A DNA stretch of 64,000 nucleotides. Source: Fulvivirga sediminis (GTDB lineage: Bacteria > Bacteroidota > Bacteroidia > Cytophagales > Cyclobacteriaceae). This document shows positions 52,388 to 61,780 of the stretch, one piece after another (the first letter of the stretch is position 1; every line of letters starts with the position of its first letter). The DNA lies in assembly GCF_016757215.1 (NCBI RefSeq), contig NZ_JAESIY010000010.1, forward strand, positions 122,563 through 186,562. The letters are read 5' to 3'. The translations under genes were made by a program, and so were the position numbers. Below the pieces are notes generated by a model that was not told the DNA's origin, made no database searches, and was given only the letters and a program-made list of their open reading frames with translations.

Positions 52388-53350
52388 ATGTTTTTTTCTG
52401 TAATTATTCCTGTTTACAATAGGCCTGATGAAATAGATGAGCTCTTAGATAGTCTTACTAAGCAGACTTATGACCATTTTGAAGTAATTATTGTTGAGGA
52501 TGGTTCCACTAATAATTGTGAAGCAGAGGTTGGTAAGTATGCATCACAACTAGATATTACTTATTACTCTAAACCTAATTCAGGGCAAGGCTTTAGTAGA
52601 AATTATGGGTTTGAAAGGGCAAAAGGCGAGTATTTTGTGGTGTTTGATTCAGACTGTCTTATTCCTGAGCATTATTTTGAAACTGTACATCAATACCTGA
52701 GTGATCATAAGTTAGATGCTTATGGAGGTCCTGATCGCGCACTCAAAACTTTTACACCTACCCAAAGGGCTATTAGCTATTCTATGACTTCATTATTTAC
52801 CACCGGAGGTATAAGAGGTGGAAAGAAGCGAATGGGAGCTTTTCATCCCAGAAGTTTTAATATGGGTATTTCTAAAGAAGTATTCGAAAAAACCAATGGT
52901 TATATCATTACCCGAATGGGAGAAGATATTGAATTTAGCATCCGGATTATAGATCAAGGTTTTAAAACTGGTCTTGTAGAAGATGCCTATGTTTACCATA
53001 AAAGAAGAACAAGCTTAAAGCAATTTTACAAGCAACTACACTTTTTTGGTAGGGCAAGAATTAATATCAGTAGGTTTTACCCCGGGGAAATTAAATTAGT
53101 ACATCTGTTCCCGGTATTATTTACTTTGGGATTTATTTTTATGTGGCTATTGCCAGTTGTGAGTACTCACCTATTTCTTATAGCGGCTTCTTTAGTTACC
53201 TTTTATTTTGGGCTCATATTTCTGGATAGCCTTTTTAAAGAAAAGAATTTAAAGGTGGCTGTGTTGAGCGTAGGAGCGTCGTTTACCCAGCTGTTTGCCT
53301 ACGGCGTGGGCTTTTTGCAAGAAGGGTGGAGGAAAATCACAAAAAAATAA
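52388..53350 (+). CDS. Membrane-bound glycosyltransferase family 2
   Basis: 320 aa with VIIPVYNRPDEIDELLDSL, VIIVEDGSTNN, FVVFDSDCLIP and the acceptor-site GEDIEFSIRI, plus C-terminal hydrophobic helices (about 240-290). It begins right after the GtrB-like gene and shares its transcript. Acceptor and sugar are unknown; the upstream DUF4199/BatA context does not say. Confidence 0.88.
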   Translation: MFFSVIIPVYNRPDEIDELLDSLTKQTYDHFEVIIVEDGSTNNCEAEVGKYASQLDITYYSKPNSGQGFSRNYGFERAKGEYFVVFDSDCLIPEHYFETVHQYLSDHKLDAYGGPDRALKTFTPTQRAISYSMTSLFTTGGIRGGKKRMGAFHPRSFNMGISKEVFEKTNGYIITRMGEDIEFSIRIIDQGFKTGLVEDAYVYHKRRTSLKQFYKQLHFFGRARINISRFYPGEIKLVHLFPVLFTLGFIFMWLLPVVSTHLFLIAASLVTFYFGLIFLDSLFKEKNLKVAVLSVGASFTQLFAYGVGFLQEGWRKITKK

Positions 53351-53374
53351 AGCCTGATTTTAAGCAGGCTTTTT
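53350..53374. terminator. Terminator after the BatA-GT2 operon
   Basis: AAGCCTG at 53350-53356 pairs with CAGGCTT at 53365-53371 and is followed by T residues. It lies between the GT2 stop and the end of the convergent methyltransferase gene. Confidence 0.75.
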
Positions 53375-54145
53375 GCATAGGTAGATTATTTCATTCGCAG
53401 GTAAAGCGTATTTTTTAACTTGTTCTGCGGGCAGTTCATATACAAACCTATTTTCATCTACTTCAAACCCCGCTCTTCTAAGTCTATCAGCATAATCCTT
53501 TCCATAGAGCCTTACATGATCATCTTGTCCATAGGCTTTTTCTCTATCTCTCGGATTGGTGATTGATTTATCTTCGAAAGTTTCATCTGGCACAGGAGAG
53601 AAAAAAGGCACTTGCAAAATAGCCCATCCACCTGGTTTTAGTACTCTGCAGATTTCGCTCATCGATTGAATGTCATCTTCTACATGCTCCATCACATGGT
53701 TGCACATGGCAGCATCAAAAGTGTTGTTGTCAAAAGGTATGTTGTGCACATCCATTTTTACTTTAGCCAATGGCGAAACCAAATCAGCGGTGATGTAATT
53801 TTCGCCATGCTGAGCTTCAAAAGGCTTTAAAAAGCATTGTTCAGGGGCAATGTGTAAAAAATGGATTTTCTTATCGAAAAAGTCTGTCTTTTGTTTAAGA
53901 AATAACCAGATAAGGCGGTGCCTTTCCAGTGATAATGAATCAGGGCAAAGGGCATTAGGACGTGGTTTTATACGTCCATAGGGTAAAAACTTCTTGTAGC
54001 TTTTATTTACAATAGGGCATGTTACATTATTACCACGTAAGAAAAGTCCCATTACTTTCAGGGCTGGTACACTTACTCTTTGCAATACGGTGCGAGGCAC
54101 AAAACGGATGATGTAACTGATAAGTTTTTTCATAATGGCTGACAA
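53360..54145 (-). CDS. Class I SAM-dependent methyltransferase
   Basis: 257-261 aa, Methyltransf_11 type. The HVMEHVEDDIQSMSEICRVLKPGGWAILQVPFF segment is diagnostic, with the preceding FDAAMCN motif; the SAM-binding glycine motif itself is less clear (FLHIAPEQCFL). The open frame starts at ATG 54145 but ATG 54133 (MKKLISYI) is a good alternative. It is a monocistronic gene. The substrate is unknown. Confidence 0.85.
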   Translation of the reverse strand: MSAIMKKLISYIIRFVPRTVLQRVSVPALKVMGLFLRGNNVTCPIVNKSYKKFLPYGRIKPRPNALCPDSLSLERHRLIWLFLKQKTDFFDKKIHFLHIAPEQCFLKPFEAQHGENYITADLVSPLAKVKMDVHNIPFDNNTFDAAMCNHVMEHVEDDIQSMSEICRVLKPGGWAILQVPFFSPVPDETFEDKSITNPRDREKAYGQDDHVRLYGKDYADRLRRAGFEVDENRFVYELPAEQVKKYALPANEIIYLCKKPA

Positions 54146-54380
54146 ATATAACTAAATCAGCAGCTTTTTTAATTCTAATGAGCCGATCAATATGCTATAA
54201 TTTTCATATGTAAGATAAGTACACTATATTACCAAAATATAATTCATGGAGTTATATTTTATATTTGTTATGCAATAATATTAATTAGATTCGTTTATCT
54301 CAGCGATATTCAATGTTCACTGATTTTAAGATTCTGTTAATCCATTCTAAAATTATTTAATACTTATACTATCCATTCTT

Positions 54381-55724
54381 ATGAAGAAGATTTTAATCAT
54401 TGGAGGTGCCTTGGTGGTGCTTTTAATTATTTATTTTTTAGTGTTTGGAGGGAGTAGTGCCACAGATTCACAGCTGATGGCTACAGTGAAAAAGGGAGAT
54501 TTTGAAGTTAAAATTATAACTACCGGTGAGCTGGAAGCCAAGAACTCAGTGGAGATTCTCGGCCCCTCCGGCTTAAGAAATTTTGGTATATATCAGGTAA
54601 ATATTCAAAGTATTCAGGAGGAAGGTACTGAAGTGAAAAAGGGCGGTTGGATAGCCACCTTAGACCCTTCTGAACTACGAGGTAAAATTACTGATGTACA
54701 GGCCGACCTTGATACCAGAGAGTCTGAATATACCCAGATGAAGTTAGATACTACTCTGGAAATGAGGCAAGCCAGAGATGAGCTTATCAACCTGAAGTAT
54801 GATGTGGAGGAGAAGAAAATAGTATTGGAGCAATCTCAATACGAGCCTCCCGCCACTATAAAACAAGCTCAGATATCGGTAGATAAATCAAAGAGAGCTT
54901 ATAATCAGGCTAAAGAGAATTACAAAATTAAACTCGAGCAAAATGCCACTAAAATGCGCATATCTGCCGGCAGGCTTAATAAAGCTAAGCGTGAGTTGAG
55001 CGAGCTGATGGCTTTAGGTGAATCTTTTCAGATAAAAGCACCAGAGGATGGTATGCTAATCTATCGGAAAGGCTGGGACGGTAAGCCTATTAAGGAGGGC
55101 TCTCAGATTAGTGCTTGGGATCCGGTGGTAGCTACGTTGCCTGATTTATCTGTAATGTTATCAAAAACCTACGTGAATGAGGTGGATGTAAGAAAAGTAA
55201 AGGTAGGTCAGAAAGTAGAAATTGGTTTGGATGCTTTTCCTGAGAAAGAATTAACAGGCAAGGTGATCAGTATCGCTAATGTAGGGGAGCAAAAACCTAA
55301 CTCTGACGCCAAGGTATTTCAGGTAAATATAGAAATTAACGGTTATGACCCTTTGCTACTTCCGTCTATGACTACTAGCAACACTATCATAACCAAGCGT
55401 GTGGCAGATGTTTTGCATTTTCCTTTAGAAAGTCTTCATAGCAAGAATGACTCAATTACCTATGTGTATAAAAAAGAAGGCATCAATATAGTAAGGCAAG
55501 AGGTGCAAGTAGGAGAAACTAACACCACTGATGCTATGATATTGGCAGGTTTGGAAGAGGGAGACCGTATATATATGTCTGTTCCAGATGATGAAGAGGG
55601 AAAAATAGAATTGCTCCCTGAATTGAACGGGAAAAGAAGTAAACCTTCAGGTATGGAGGGTGCTGACGAAAAAGTAAAGGCCGAAAGTAAAAATAATATC
55701 TCTGCACAAGAGGTAAACAACTAA
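54381..55724 (+). CDS. MacA/HlyD-type periplasmic adaptor
   Basis: 447 aa: N-terminal membrane anchor (KILIIGGALVVLLIIYFLVFG), a barrel-sandwich part, a long helical hairpin (about 105-215 with LDTRESEYTQMKLDTTLEMRQ) and a beta-barrel. It should bridge the ABC permease and TolC. The permease gene follows after 6 bases. No ATPase gene is in the locus. Confidence 0.9.
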   Translation: MKKILIIGGALVVLLIIYFLVFGGSSATDSQLMATVKKGDFEVKIITTGELEAKNSVEILGPSGLRNFGIYQVNIQSIQEEGTEVKKGGWIATLDPSELRGKITDVQADLDTRESEYTQMKLDTTLEMRQARDELINLKYDVEEKKIVLEQSQYEPPATIKQAQISVDKSKRAYNQAKENYKIKLEQNATKMRISAGRLNKAKRELSELMALGESFQIKAPEDGMLIYRKGWDGKPIKEGSQISAWDPVVATLPDLSVMLSKTYVNEVDVRKVKVGQKVEIGLDAFPEKELTGKVISIANVGEQKPNSDAKVFQVNIEINGYDPLLLPSMTTSNTIITKRVADVLHFPLESLHSKNDSITYVYKKEGINIVRQEVQVGETNTTDAMILAGLEEGDRIYMSVPDDEEGKIELLPELNGKRSKPSGMEGADEKVKAESKNNISAQEVNN

Positions 55725-55730
55725 AGGTTT

Positions 55731-57089
55731 ATGAATATTGATAAACGACTTTTAGCTAATTTTCATATTGCGCTGGAGGCTGTAATAGCCAACAAAGTGC
55801 GTTCAATTTTAACAGCCTTAGGGATTATTTTTGGAGTGGCTGCAGTAATAGCCATGTTGGCCATCGGTAATGGTGCTCAGGAAGAAATACTGGAGCAGAT
55901 TAAGCTGGTAGGTGTAAATAATATTGTGATTTCTCCGGTGGTGGAGCAAAAGGAAGAGAAGTTATCTGAAGGAGCAGATGGCAACCAAAAATCAAAGTTC
56001 TCCCCGGGCCTTACCCTGAGAGATGTTGCTGCTATTAAAGAAGCTATTCCTTCAATCCAGACTATCAGCCCTGAAATAATATTAGAGACTTATCTCATAA
56101 AAAATGGTATTAGAAGGTCTACCAAGTTAGTGGGGGTAGAGCCTAGCTATTTTAAAATCACAAATTTTGAATTACAAGCAGGTAAAATGTTCAATGAAGA
56201 CCATCTGCTCCGTGGTGCTCCGGTATGTGTAATAGGAAAATCTATTCAGGCTAAGTTTTTCCCTACTCAAAACCCTATAGGTAAAACTATTAAATGTGGT
56301 AATAACTGGCTTACCATAATAGGAGTTCTCAAAGAAAGGATAATTAGCGAGCACAGCATGAGTAATCTGGGTATAAGAGATTATAATATGGATGTATATA
56401 CTCCTTTGCAAACGGTGCTTATCCGCTATAGAAATCGAGATCTGATTACTCAGTCTATGATACAACAGGCTAATCAATCTAGTTACGGTATAGGTAATAA
56501 TAACGATGAGAAGGAAGGTGCCAGTGAGGTGGTTAATTATCATCAGCTAGACAGGCTTACTGTTCAGGTGGATGAAACTGATATGCTCAACCCTACGGCA
56601 GACGTAGTTTCAAGGATGTTGCAAAGAAGGCATTTTGATGTGGTGGATTTTGAAGTGGAGATTCCTGAATTGCTACTGAAACAACAGCAGCGCACTAATG
56701 ATATTTTTAATTATGTGCTAGGCGCTATAGCTGGCATTTCACTTTTGGTGGGTGGTATTGGTATCATGAATATTATGCTGGCCTCTGTGTTGGAAAGAAT
56801 TAAAGAGATAGGTCTAAGACTGGCCCTGGGCGCGAAAAAAACTGATATCGTAAACCAGTTTTTATTTGAATCTATCATGATTAGTATTTCAGGCGGCATT
56901 ATAGGGGTTATTTTAGGGGTGAGTTTGGCCTACACAGTTTCGAGAGTAGCAGAAATTCCCACTATTGTTTCTTTTTCATCAATCATTTTATCTTTTGGCG
57001 TAGCTGCTACCGTGGGTTTAATATTTGGAATAGCCCCGGCCCGAAGAGCTGCCAAACAAGATCCTATTTCATCATTAAGATATGAGTAA
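55731..57089 (+). CDS. MacB-type ABC permease without ATPase domain
   Basis: 452 aa with the MacB_PCD periplasmic domain and four membrane helices (first: VRSILTALGIIFGVAAVIAMLA; last three from about 330: LGAIAGISLLVGGIGIMNIMLA). The protein ends ARRAAKQDPISSLRYE. Full MacB has an N-terminal ATP-binding domain; here there is none, and no separate ATPase gene lies nearby, so the ATPase must be encoded elsewhere. The last 8 bases overlap the TolC-like gene. Confidence 0.9.
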   Translation: MNIDKRLLANFHIALEAVIANKVRSILTALGIIFGVAAVIAMLAIGNGAQEEILEQIKLVGVNNIVISPVVEQKEEKLSEGADGNQKSKFSPGLTLRDVAAIKEAIPSIQTISPEIILETYLIKNGIRRSTKLVGVEPSYFKITNFELQAGKMFNEDHLLRGAPVCVIGKSIQAKFFPTQNPIGKTIKCGNNWLTIIGVLKERIISEHSMSNLGIRDYNMDVYTPLQTVLIRYRNRDLITQSMIQQANQSSYGIGNNNDEKEGASEVVNYHQLDRLTVQVDETDMLNPTADVVSRMLQRRHFDVVDFEVEIPELLLKQQQRTNDIFNYVLGAIAGISLLVGGIGIMNIMLASVLERIKEIGLRLALGAKKTDIVNQFLFESIMISISGGIIGVILGVSLAYTVSRVAEIPTIVSFSSIILSFGVAATVGLIFGIAPARRAAKQDPISSLRYE

Positions 57090-58545
57090 TTTCATGAGAT
57101 ATATTTTAATTATTGCTTTTTATGTGATGTTAAAACCATTACATGCTCAAGTGCAGACTTTAACTCTTGAAGATATCATAGAAAGGGCCAAGTCTCAATC
57201 TCCTGCTTCCAAGCAAGCAGAAACACGCAAGGAGAACAAGTATTGGCAATATCGCTTTTATAGGTCTAACTATAACCCTCAGCTAAGGCTTAGCGGATCA
57301 GCCCCTGATTATAACATGGATTATTTTAGTAACCGGTTAGACGATGGTACCATTGTTTTTCAAAGCAGAGAGCAGATTAATTCCTACGTGAATTTGGGCA
57401 TAGAGCAGCCTATTAGCCTTACTGGTGGTACTGTTTCTGTAAATTCTAATCTCAATCACTTTAAAGATTACAACCAAAATCTCACCCAGTATAATTCTAC
57501 TTTATTTAATGTAATGCTGGAGCAACCTTTGTTTGGCTTTAACCAACTGAAATGGGATAAGAAAACTGAGCCTTTGAGGTTTGAAGAATCTAAAAGGGAG
57601 TATGTTGAAGAAATGGAGTCTATTTCATCAGATGCGGTTGATTATTTTTTTGCTTTTCTGAGTGCTCAGATAAACCTGCAAATAGCTCAGTTTAATCAGG
57701 CTAATAATGATACTATATACAAAATAGAGCAAGGCAGGTATAATATAGGAACCACTTCAAAAGATAAGTTACTACAAGTGGAACTTCAGCTTCTTAGGTC
57801 TAAGCAAGATGTGGCTCAGGCCAGGCTGGACATGGAGACATCTATGCTTCAATTACGAGCTTTTATAGGCTTACAGGGAGGCGATACTTTTTCTTTATTA
57901 TTGCCAGAAACCGTGCCTAAATTTGAAATTATATATGGAGAAGCACTTGATTATGCCAGGCAAAACAGAGCGGATTTTGTTGCTTTTGAAAGACGAAAAA
58001 TGGAGGCCCAGCGGGATGTAGCTCAGGCTCGGGCTCAGCGTTTTCAGACTGACCTTACCGCTTCTTATGGTACTAATAACGCTAGTCCTCATGTAGACCA
58101 ACTTTATACAGACCCTAACAACCAGGTGCGTGCTAATATTAGTTTTAACATACCACTGATAGATTGGGGAAGGAATAAGGCTAGAATGCAAACGGCTTTA
58201 GCTAATCAAAGACTGGTGGATTATACCATTGTGCAAGACGAGCAAAATTTTGAGCAAGAGATATTAACTCAAGTGAGGCAGTTTGATGTGCTTAGAACTC
58301 AACTTGAAATCACCAAAAAATCAGATGAAGTGGCTCAGGAACGGTATGTTGTAGCACAAAACAGGTATCTGATTGGTAAGATTGATATTACAAACCTAAA
58401 TATTGCACTTACAGAAAAAGATGATGCCAAGCGAGGGTATATTAATGCTCTCAGAGCTTTCTGGTCAGCTTATTATAACCTCAGAAGACTCACGCTTTAT
58501 GATTTTGAAAATAGGGAGCTGCTATATGTTCCTGAAGATCAATAA
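57082..58545 (+). CDS. TolC-family outer-membrane efflux protein
   Basis: 487 aa with a signal peptide (YILIIAFYVMLKPLHAQ) and two OEP repeats of long helices (about 60-260 and 280-470); the alpha-barrel residues QFNQANNDTIYKIEQGRYNIG and the second copy RYVVAQNRYLIGKIDITNL show the internal repeat. It completes an adaptor, permease and channel set. Confidence 0.92.
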   Translation: MSNFMRYILIIAFYVMLKPLHAQVQTLTLEDIIERAKSQSPASKQAETRKENKYWQYRFYRSNYNPQLRLSGSAPDYNMDYFSNRLDDGTIVFQSREQINSYVNLGIEQPISLTGGTVSVNSNLNHFKDYNQNLTQYNSTLFNVMLEQPLFGFNQLKWDKKTEPLRFEESKREYVEEMESISSDAVDYFFAFLSAQINLQIAQFNQANNDTIYKIEQGRYNIGTTSKDKLLQVELQLLRSKQDVAQARLDMETSMLQLRAFIGLQGGDTFSLLLPETVPKFEIIYGEALDYARQNRADFVAFERRKMEAQRDVAQARAQRFQTDLTASYGTNNASPHVDQLYTDPNNQVRANISFNIPLIDWGRNKARMQTALANQRLVDYTIVQDEQNFEQEILTQVRQFDVLRTQLEITKKSDEVAQERYVVAQNRYLIGKIDITNLNIALTEKDDAKRGYINALRAFWSAYYNLRRLTLYDFENRELLYVPEDQ

Positions 58546-58579
58546 TGATAAGGGAGATTAATTGGGTTATATTTGCGGC

Positions 58580-58987
58580 ATGAAAAAGTACATATTTTTC
58601 ATTTGTGTTATGCTATGGTTGGTAAATGTAAGATCTCAGGCTCAAGAGAAATTGATTTTTGGAGATACAGGCACTACTAACACTGACCCTACCTACAGGC
58701 CCAGAGATAAAGATTATAAGCAAAAAAGGCTGGTGAGTATAGTGAAAACGGATACTAAAGGTCTATTGCTAGGTAACAAATGTATGCGAGATGTAACTAC
58801 TGCCATGGGTTTTGAATATATAGCACAACCCAAAGGTCAGCCAGGACATTTAAATGAGTTTGCTCGTTTTTGGCATAACTTCGGCTCTAAAGTCACTATT
58901 TTCTTTAAAAATGGACCTTTTTGGAAGTTTAAGTTGAAGAAGAAAAGAAAAGAATGCAGGCAGCAGATGGGGGATTTTACGGGGTAA
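58580..58987 (+). CDS. Small secreted protein of unknown function
   Basis: From ATG 58580 the protein has 135 aa and a signal peptide (MKKYIFFICVMLWLVNVRSQ, cleavage before AQ). The mature part has two Cys (NKCMRD and KECRQQ) and a very basic C-terminus (FWKFKLKKKRKECRQQ). An earlier TTG at 58562 adds only six residues. It lies 34 bases after the TolC stop, so it may be co-transcribed with the export genes. Confidence 0.78.
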   Translation: MKKYIFFICVMLWLVNVRSQAQEKLIFGDTGTTNTDPTYRPRDKDYKQKRLVSIVKTDTKGLLLGNKCMRDVTTAMGFEYIAQPKGQPGHLNEFARFWHNFGSKVTIFFKNGPFWKFKLKKKRKECRQQMGDFTG

Positions 58988-59030
58988 GGCGGCGAGGCTT
59001 AAAAGTATAATTTCAGAATGTAGATAGCAT

Positions 59031-59065
59031 AAAAAAGCCACAGCACTTAGTGCTGTGGCTTTTTT
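59031..59065. terminator. Bidirectional terminator
   Basis: 16-bp perfect arms (AAAAAAGCCACAGCAC and GTGCTGTGGCTTTTTT) around TTA, with T and A tails. It separates the small secreted-protein gene from the convergent purB. Confidence 0.92.
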
Positions 59066-59080
59066 TATGCTGTTCGGAGT

Positions 59081-60424
59081 TTACATTCCTGTGTAATTAT
59101 AAGGAGTAATTACCCTTAATTCAGCTTTTACGTCGTCGTTTACATTAAGCGTTTCTATGAAGGCTTTTATGGAGTTCTCAGTAATAGCCTCATTGGTTCT
59201 AGTCAAGTCTTTTAAAGCTTCGTAGGGCTTAGGGTATCCCTCTCTTCGTAAAATAGTTTGAATAGCTTCTGCTACCACCGCCCAGTTGTCCTGAAGGTCA
59301 GCTTTAAGAGCGGCTTCATTAAGCTCTAGTTTACCTATGCCTTTTTCTAATGATTTTAAGGCAATAATCGTATGAGCTAGAGGCACACTGATATTTCTTA
59401 GTACCGTAGAGTCAGTGAGGTCTCGCTGTAACCTGGAGATGGGTAACTTAGCTGATAAATGCTCAAAAATAGCATTGGCTATTCCCAGATTGCCTTCTGC
59501 ATTTTCAAAATCAATAGGATTTACCTTGTGAGGCATAGCAGAAGATCCTACTTCTCCGGCTTTAATTTTCTGCTTGAAATAGTTAGAAGAAACATATTGC
59601 CAAATGTCTCTGCTGAAATCTATAAGTATAGTATTGATTCTTTTTAGATTGTCAAATAAAGCGGCCAAATGATCATAATGCTCTATCTGAGTGGTCGGGT
59701 GGCTACGCTCTAAGCCCAAATGTTCTTTCACAAAATGGTCGCCGAAGCTGACCCAGTCATTTTTAGGGTAAGCTACATGGTGCGCATTAAAATTACCAGT
59801 GGCCCCTCCAAACTTAGCTGCGTAAGGAACGGTTTTTAATAAGTATAATTGATTTTTGATGCGCTCAGAAAATACTCTGAACTCTTTCCCTAGCCTGGTC
59901 GGTGATGCTGGCTGCCCATGGGTTTTTGCTAGCATCGGTATGTCTTTCCACTCATCAGCACAGCTGCTTATTTTGTCATGAATAGAAGAGATGAGTGGAA
60001 GTACTACAGCTTCTAAAGAATGCTTTAAAGATAAGGGAATGGCCGTGTTATTAATATCCTGAGAGGTGAGTCCAAAGTGGATAAACTCTTTGTAGTCACT
60101 AATATTGAGGCTGTCAAATTTTTCTTTGATAAAGTATTCTACAGCTTTCACATCATGGTTAGTGATTTTTTCTGTTTCTTTAATAGTGAGAGCATCCTCT
60201 TCAGAAAATCTCTTGTAGATATTTCTAAGGTCGTTATAAAGAGACTGGTCAAAATTCTTTAATTGAGGTAAATCTGCATTGCACAAGGCGATAAAATACT
60301 CAATTTCTACCCATACTCTATATTTAATCAGGCCGAACTCAGATAAGTAGGGAGATAAGGTTGAAGTATGTCTTCTGTATCTTCCGTCTACAGGCGAAAG
60401 AGCTGTAAGTGTATTTAATTCCAT
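59081..60424 (-). CDS. purB: Adenylosuccinate lyase
   Basis: 447 aa, fumarase/aspartase superfamily. SSAMPHKVNPIDFENAEGN is the superfamily signature with the catalytic Ser loop, LTSQDINNTA and AKTHGQPASPTRLGKE are the other active-site stretches. It catalyses two steps of purine synthesis. The end is near a terminator. Confidence 0.96.
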   Translation of the reverse strand: MELNTLTALSPVDGRYRRHTSTLSPYLSEFGLIKYRVWVEIEYFIALCNADLPQLKNFDQSLYNDLRNIYKRFSEEDALTIKETEKITNHDVKAVEYFIKEKFDSLNISDYKEFIHFGLTSQDINNTAIPLSLKHSLEAVVLPLISSIHDKISSCADEWKDIPMLAKTHGQPASPTRLGKEFRVFSERIKNQLYLLKTVPYAAKFGGATGNFNAHHVAYPKNDWVSFGDHFVKEHLGLERSHPTTQIEHYDHLAALFDNLKRINTILIDFSRDIWQYVSSNYFKQKIKAGEVGSSAMPHKVNPIDFENAEGNLGIANAIFEHLSAKLPISRLQRDLTDSTVLRNISVPLAHTIIALKSLEKGIGKLELNEAALKADLQDNWAVVAEAIQTILRREGYPKPYEALKDLTRTNEAITENSIKAFIETLNVNDDVKAELRVITPYNYTGM

Positions 60425-60613
60425 GGCTGGTATTTTGTTAAAGAAGCCGCAAAATTAATAAAATACCCTTTAGCAGAAGGTAAGAAATGAAGATTTAATC
60501 ATCTGGCTTTTTTGCAATTTTTGTAGTTTTGTGCATACTTTTCAAGAACTTAACAGTCTTTTGCTCTGTAGGTGAAATGGAGTATTCTTAATATTAGATT
60601 TAAAATTGTTACC

Positions 60614-61741
60614 ATGGCATTTAGTTTTTTTAAAAAAAATAAAAAAGAAGATAAAGGGGCAAATAAGGCTACAACTGATAGTAGCAGATATTATGATTTG
60701 ACCGTTAATGATATCATTCAGGAAACGAACGATGCAATCACTATTGTTTTCGATATCCCCAAAGTAAATTTTAACTATAAATCAGGTCAGTTTTTAACAC
60801 TTATTGTTCCCATTAATGGTAAAGAGGTGAGAAGATCTTATTCTTTGTGTTCTTCTCCGTTTCTGGATGAGAAGCCTGCCGTTACCGTAAAAAGGGTAGA
60901 AAATGGCTTGGTTTCTAACTGGCTGCCAGATAACCTCAAGGTAGGAGATACCATTAAGATTATGGAGCCAATGGGTACATTTACTACTGAGTATGTTTCT
61001 ACGAATAAGAGGCATGTAGTAATGTTTGCCGGAGGTAGCGGTATTACCCCTATTATCTCTATTACCAAGTCTTTGCTTAATCAAGAGCCGGATAGTATCA
61101 TTTCCCTCATCTATTGTAATCGCAACCTGGATAGCGTAATCTTTAGAGAAACACTAGAGAAAATGGAAGCCGAACATGAAGGGCGCTTGAATGTAATACA
61201 TGTTTTAGACGATGCGCCTATGAACTGGCAAGGGCACTCTGGATTCTTAACTCATGATATGCTTTTGAAAATATTTGAAAGGATACCTCAGTGGGGAGAA
61301 GAAAAAACTACCTATCTTATGTGCGGACCTGAAGGTATGATGCAGAATGTACTTGATATATTGGCAGAACAGAACATAGATAAGTCTAAAATATTTAAAG
61401 AAAGCTTTGTTTCTGGTACTTTAGATAAGGCGGAGAAATCTACCGATGCTGCTGACGGCGAGGTGGTAACCAGAGAAGTGACGGTGATGTATTCAGGTGA
61501 AGAACATAAATTTGAAGTGGAGCCTAGCACTACTATTTTAGAAAAAGCACTGGATTTAGGAATAGATCTTCCTTTTAGCTGCCAGAGTGGTTTATGTACC
61601 GCTTGTAGAGGCAAATGCCTTTCTGGAAAAGTAAAAATGGATGAAGAAGAAGGTCTTTCTGAGGCTGAGGTGAAGGAAGGTTATGTGCTCATGTGTGTAG
61701 GACATCCGCTTACTGATGATGTAGTGATTGAAGTGGGTTAA
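60614..61741 (+). CDS. Ferredoxin-NADP reductase-type flavoprotein with 2Fe-2S domain
   Basis: From ATG 60614 (MAFSFFKKNKK) 375 aa. FAD domain: VRRSYSLCSSP; NAD(P) domain: VVMFAGGSGITPIISI and TYLMCGPEGMM; C-terminal ferredoxin: LPFSCQSGLCTACRGKCLSG with the Cx4Cx2C pattern and the fourth Cys in YVLMCVGHP. This is the PaaE/PhnD-like architecture (oxygenase reductase). The longest frame starts at 60572 but has no family similarity before 60614. The partner enzyme is unknown. Confidence 0.92.
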   Translation: MAFSFFKKNKKEDKGANKATTDSSRYYDLTVNDIIQETNDAITIVFDIPKVNFNYKSGQFLTLIVPINGKEVRRSYSLCSSPFLDEKPAVTVKRVENGLVSNWLPDNLKVGDTIKIMEPMGTFTTEYVSTNKRHVVMFAGGSGITPIISITKSLLNQEPDSIISLIYCNRNLDSVIFRETLEKMEAEHEGRLNVIHVLDDAPMNWQGHSGFLTHDMLLKIFERIPQWGEEKTTYLMCGPEGMMQNVLDILAEQNIDKSKIFKESFVSGTLDKAEKSTDAADGEVVTREVTVMYSGEEHKFEVEPSTTILEKALDLGIDLPFSCQSGLCTACRGKCLSGKVKMDEEEGLSEAEVKEGYVLMCVGHPLTDDVVIEVG

Positions 61742-61780
61742 TCACCACTTAAATTTCATTTAAAAAATAAAAAGAAAGTA

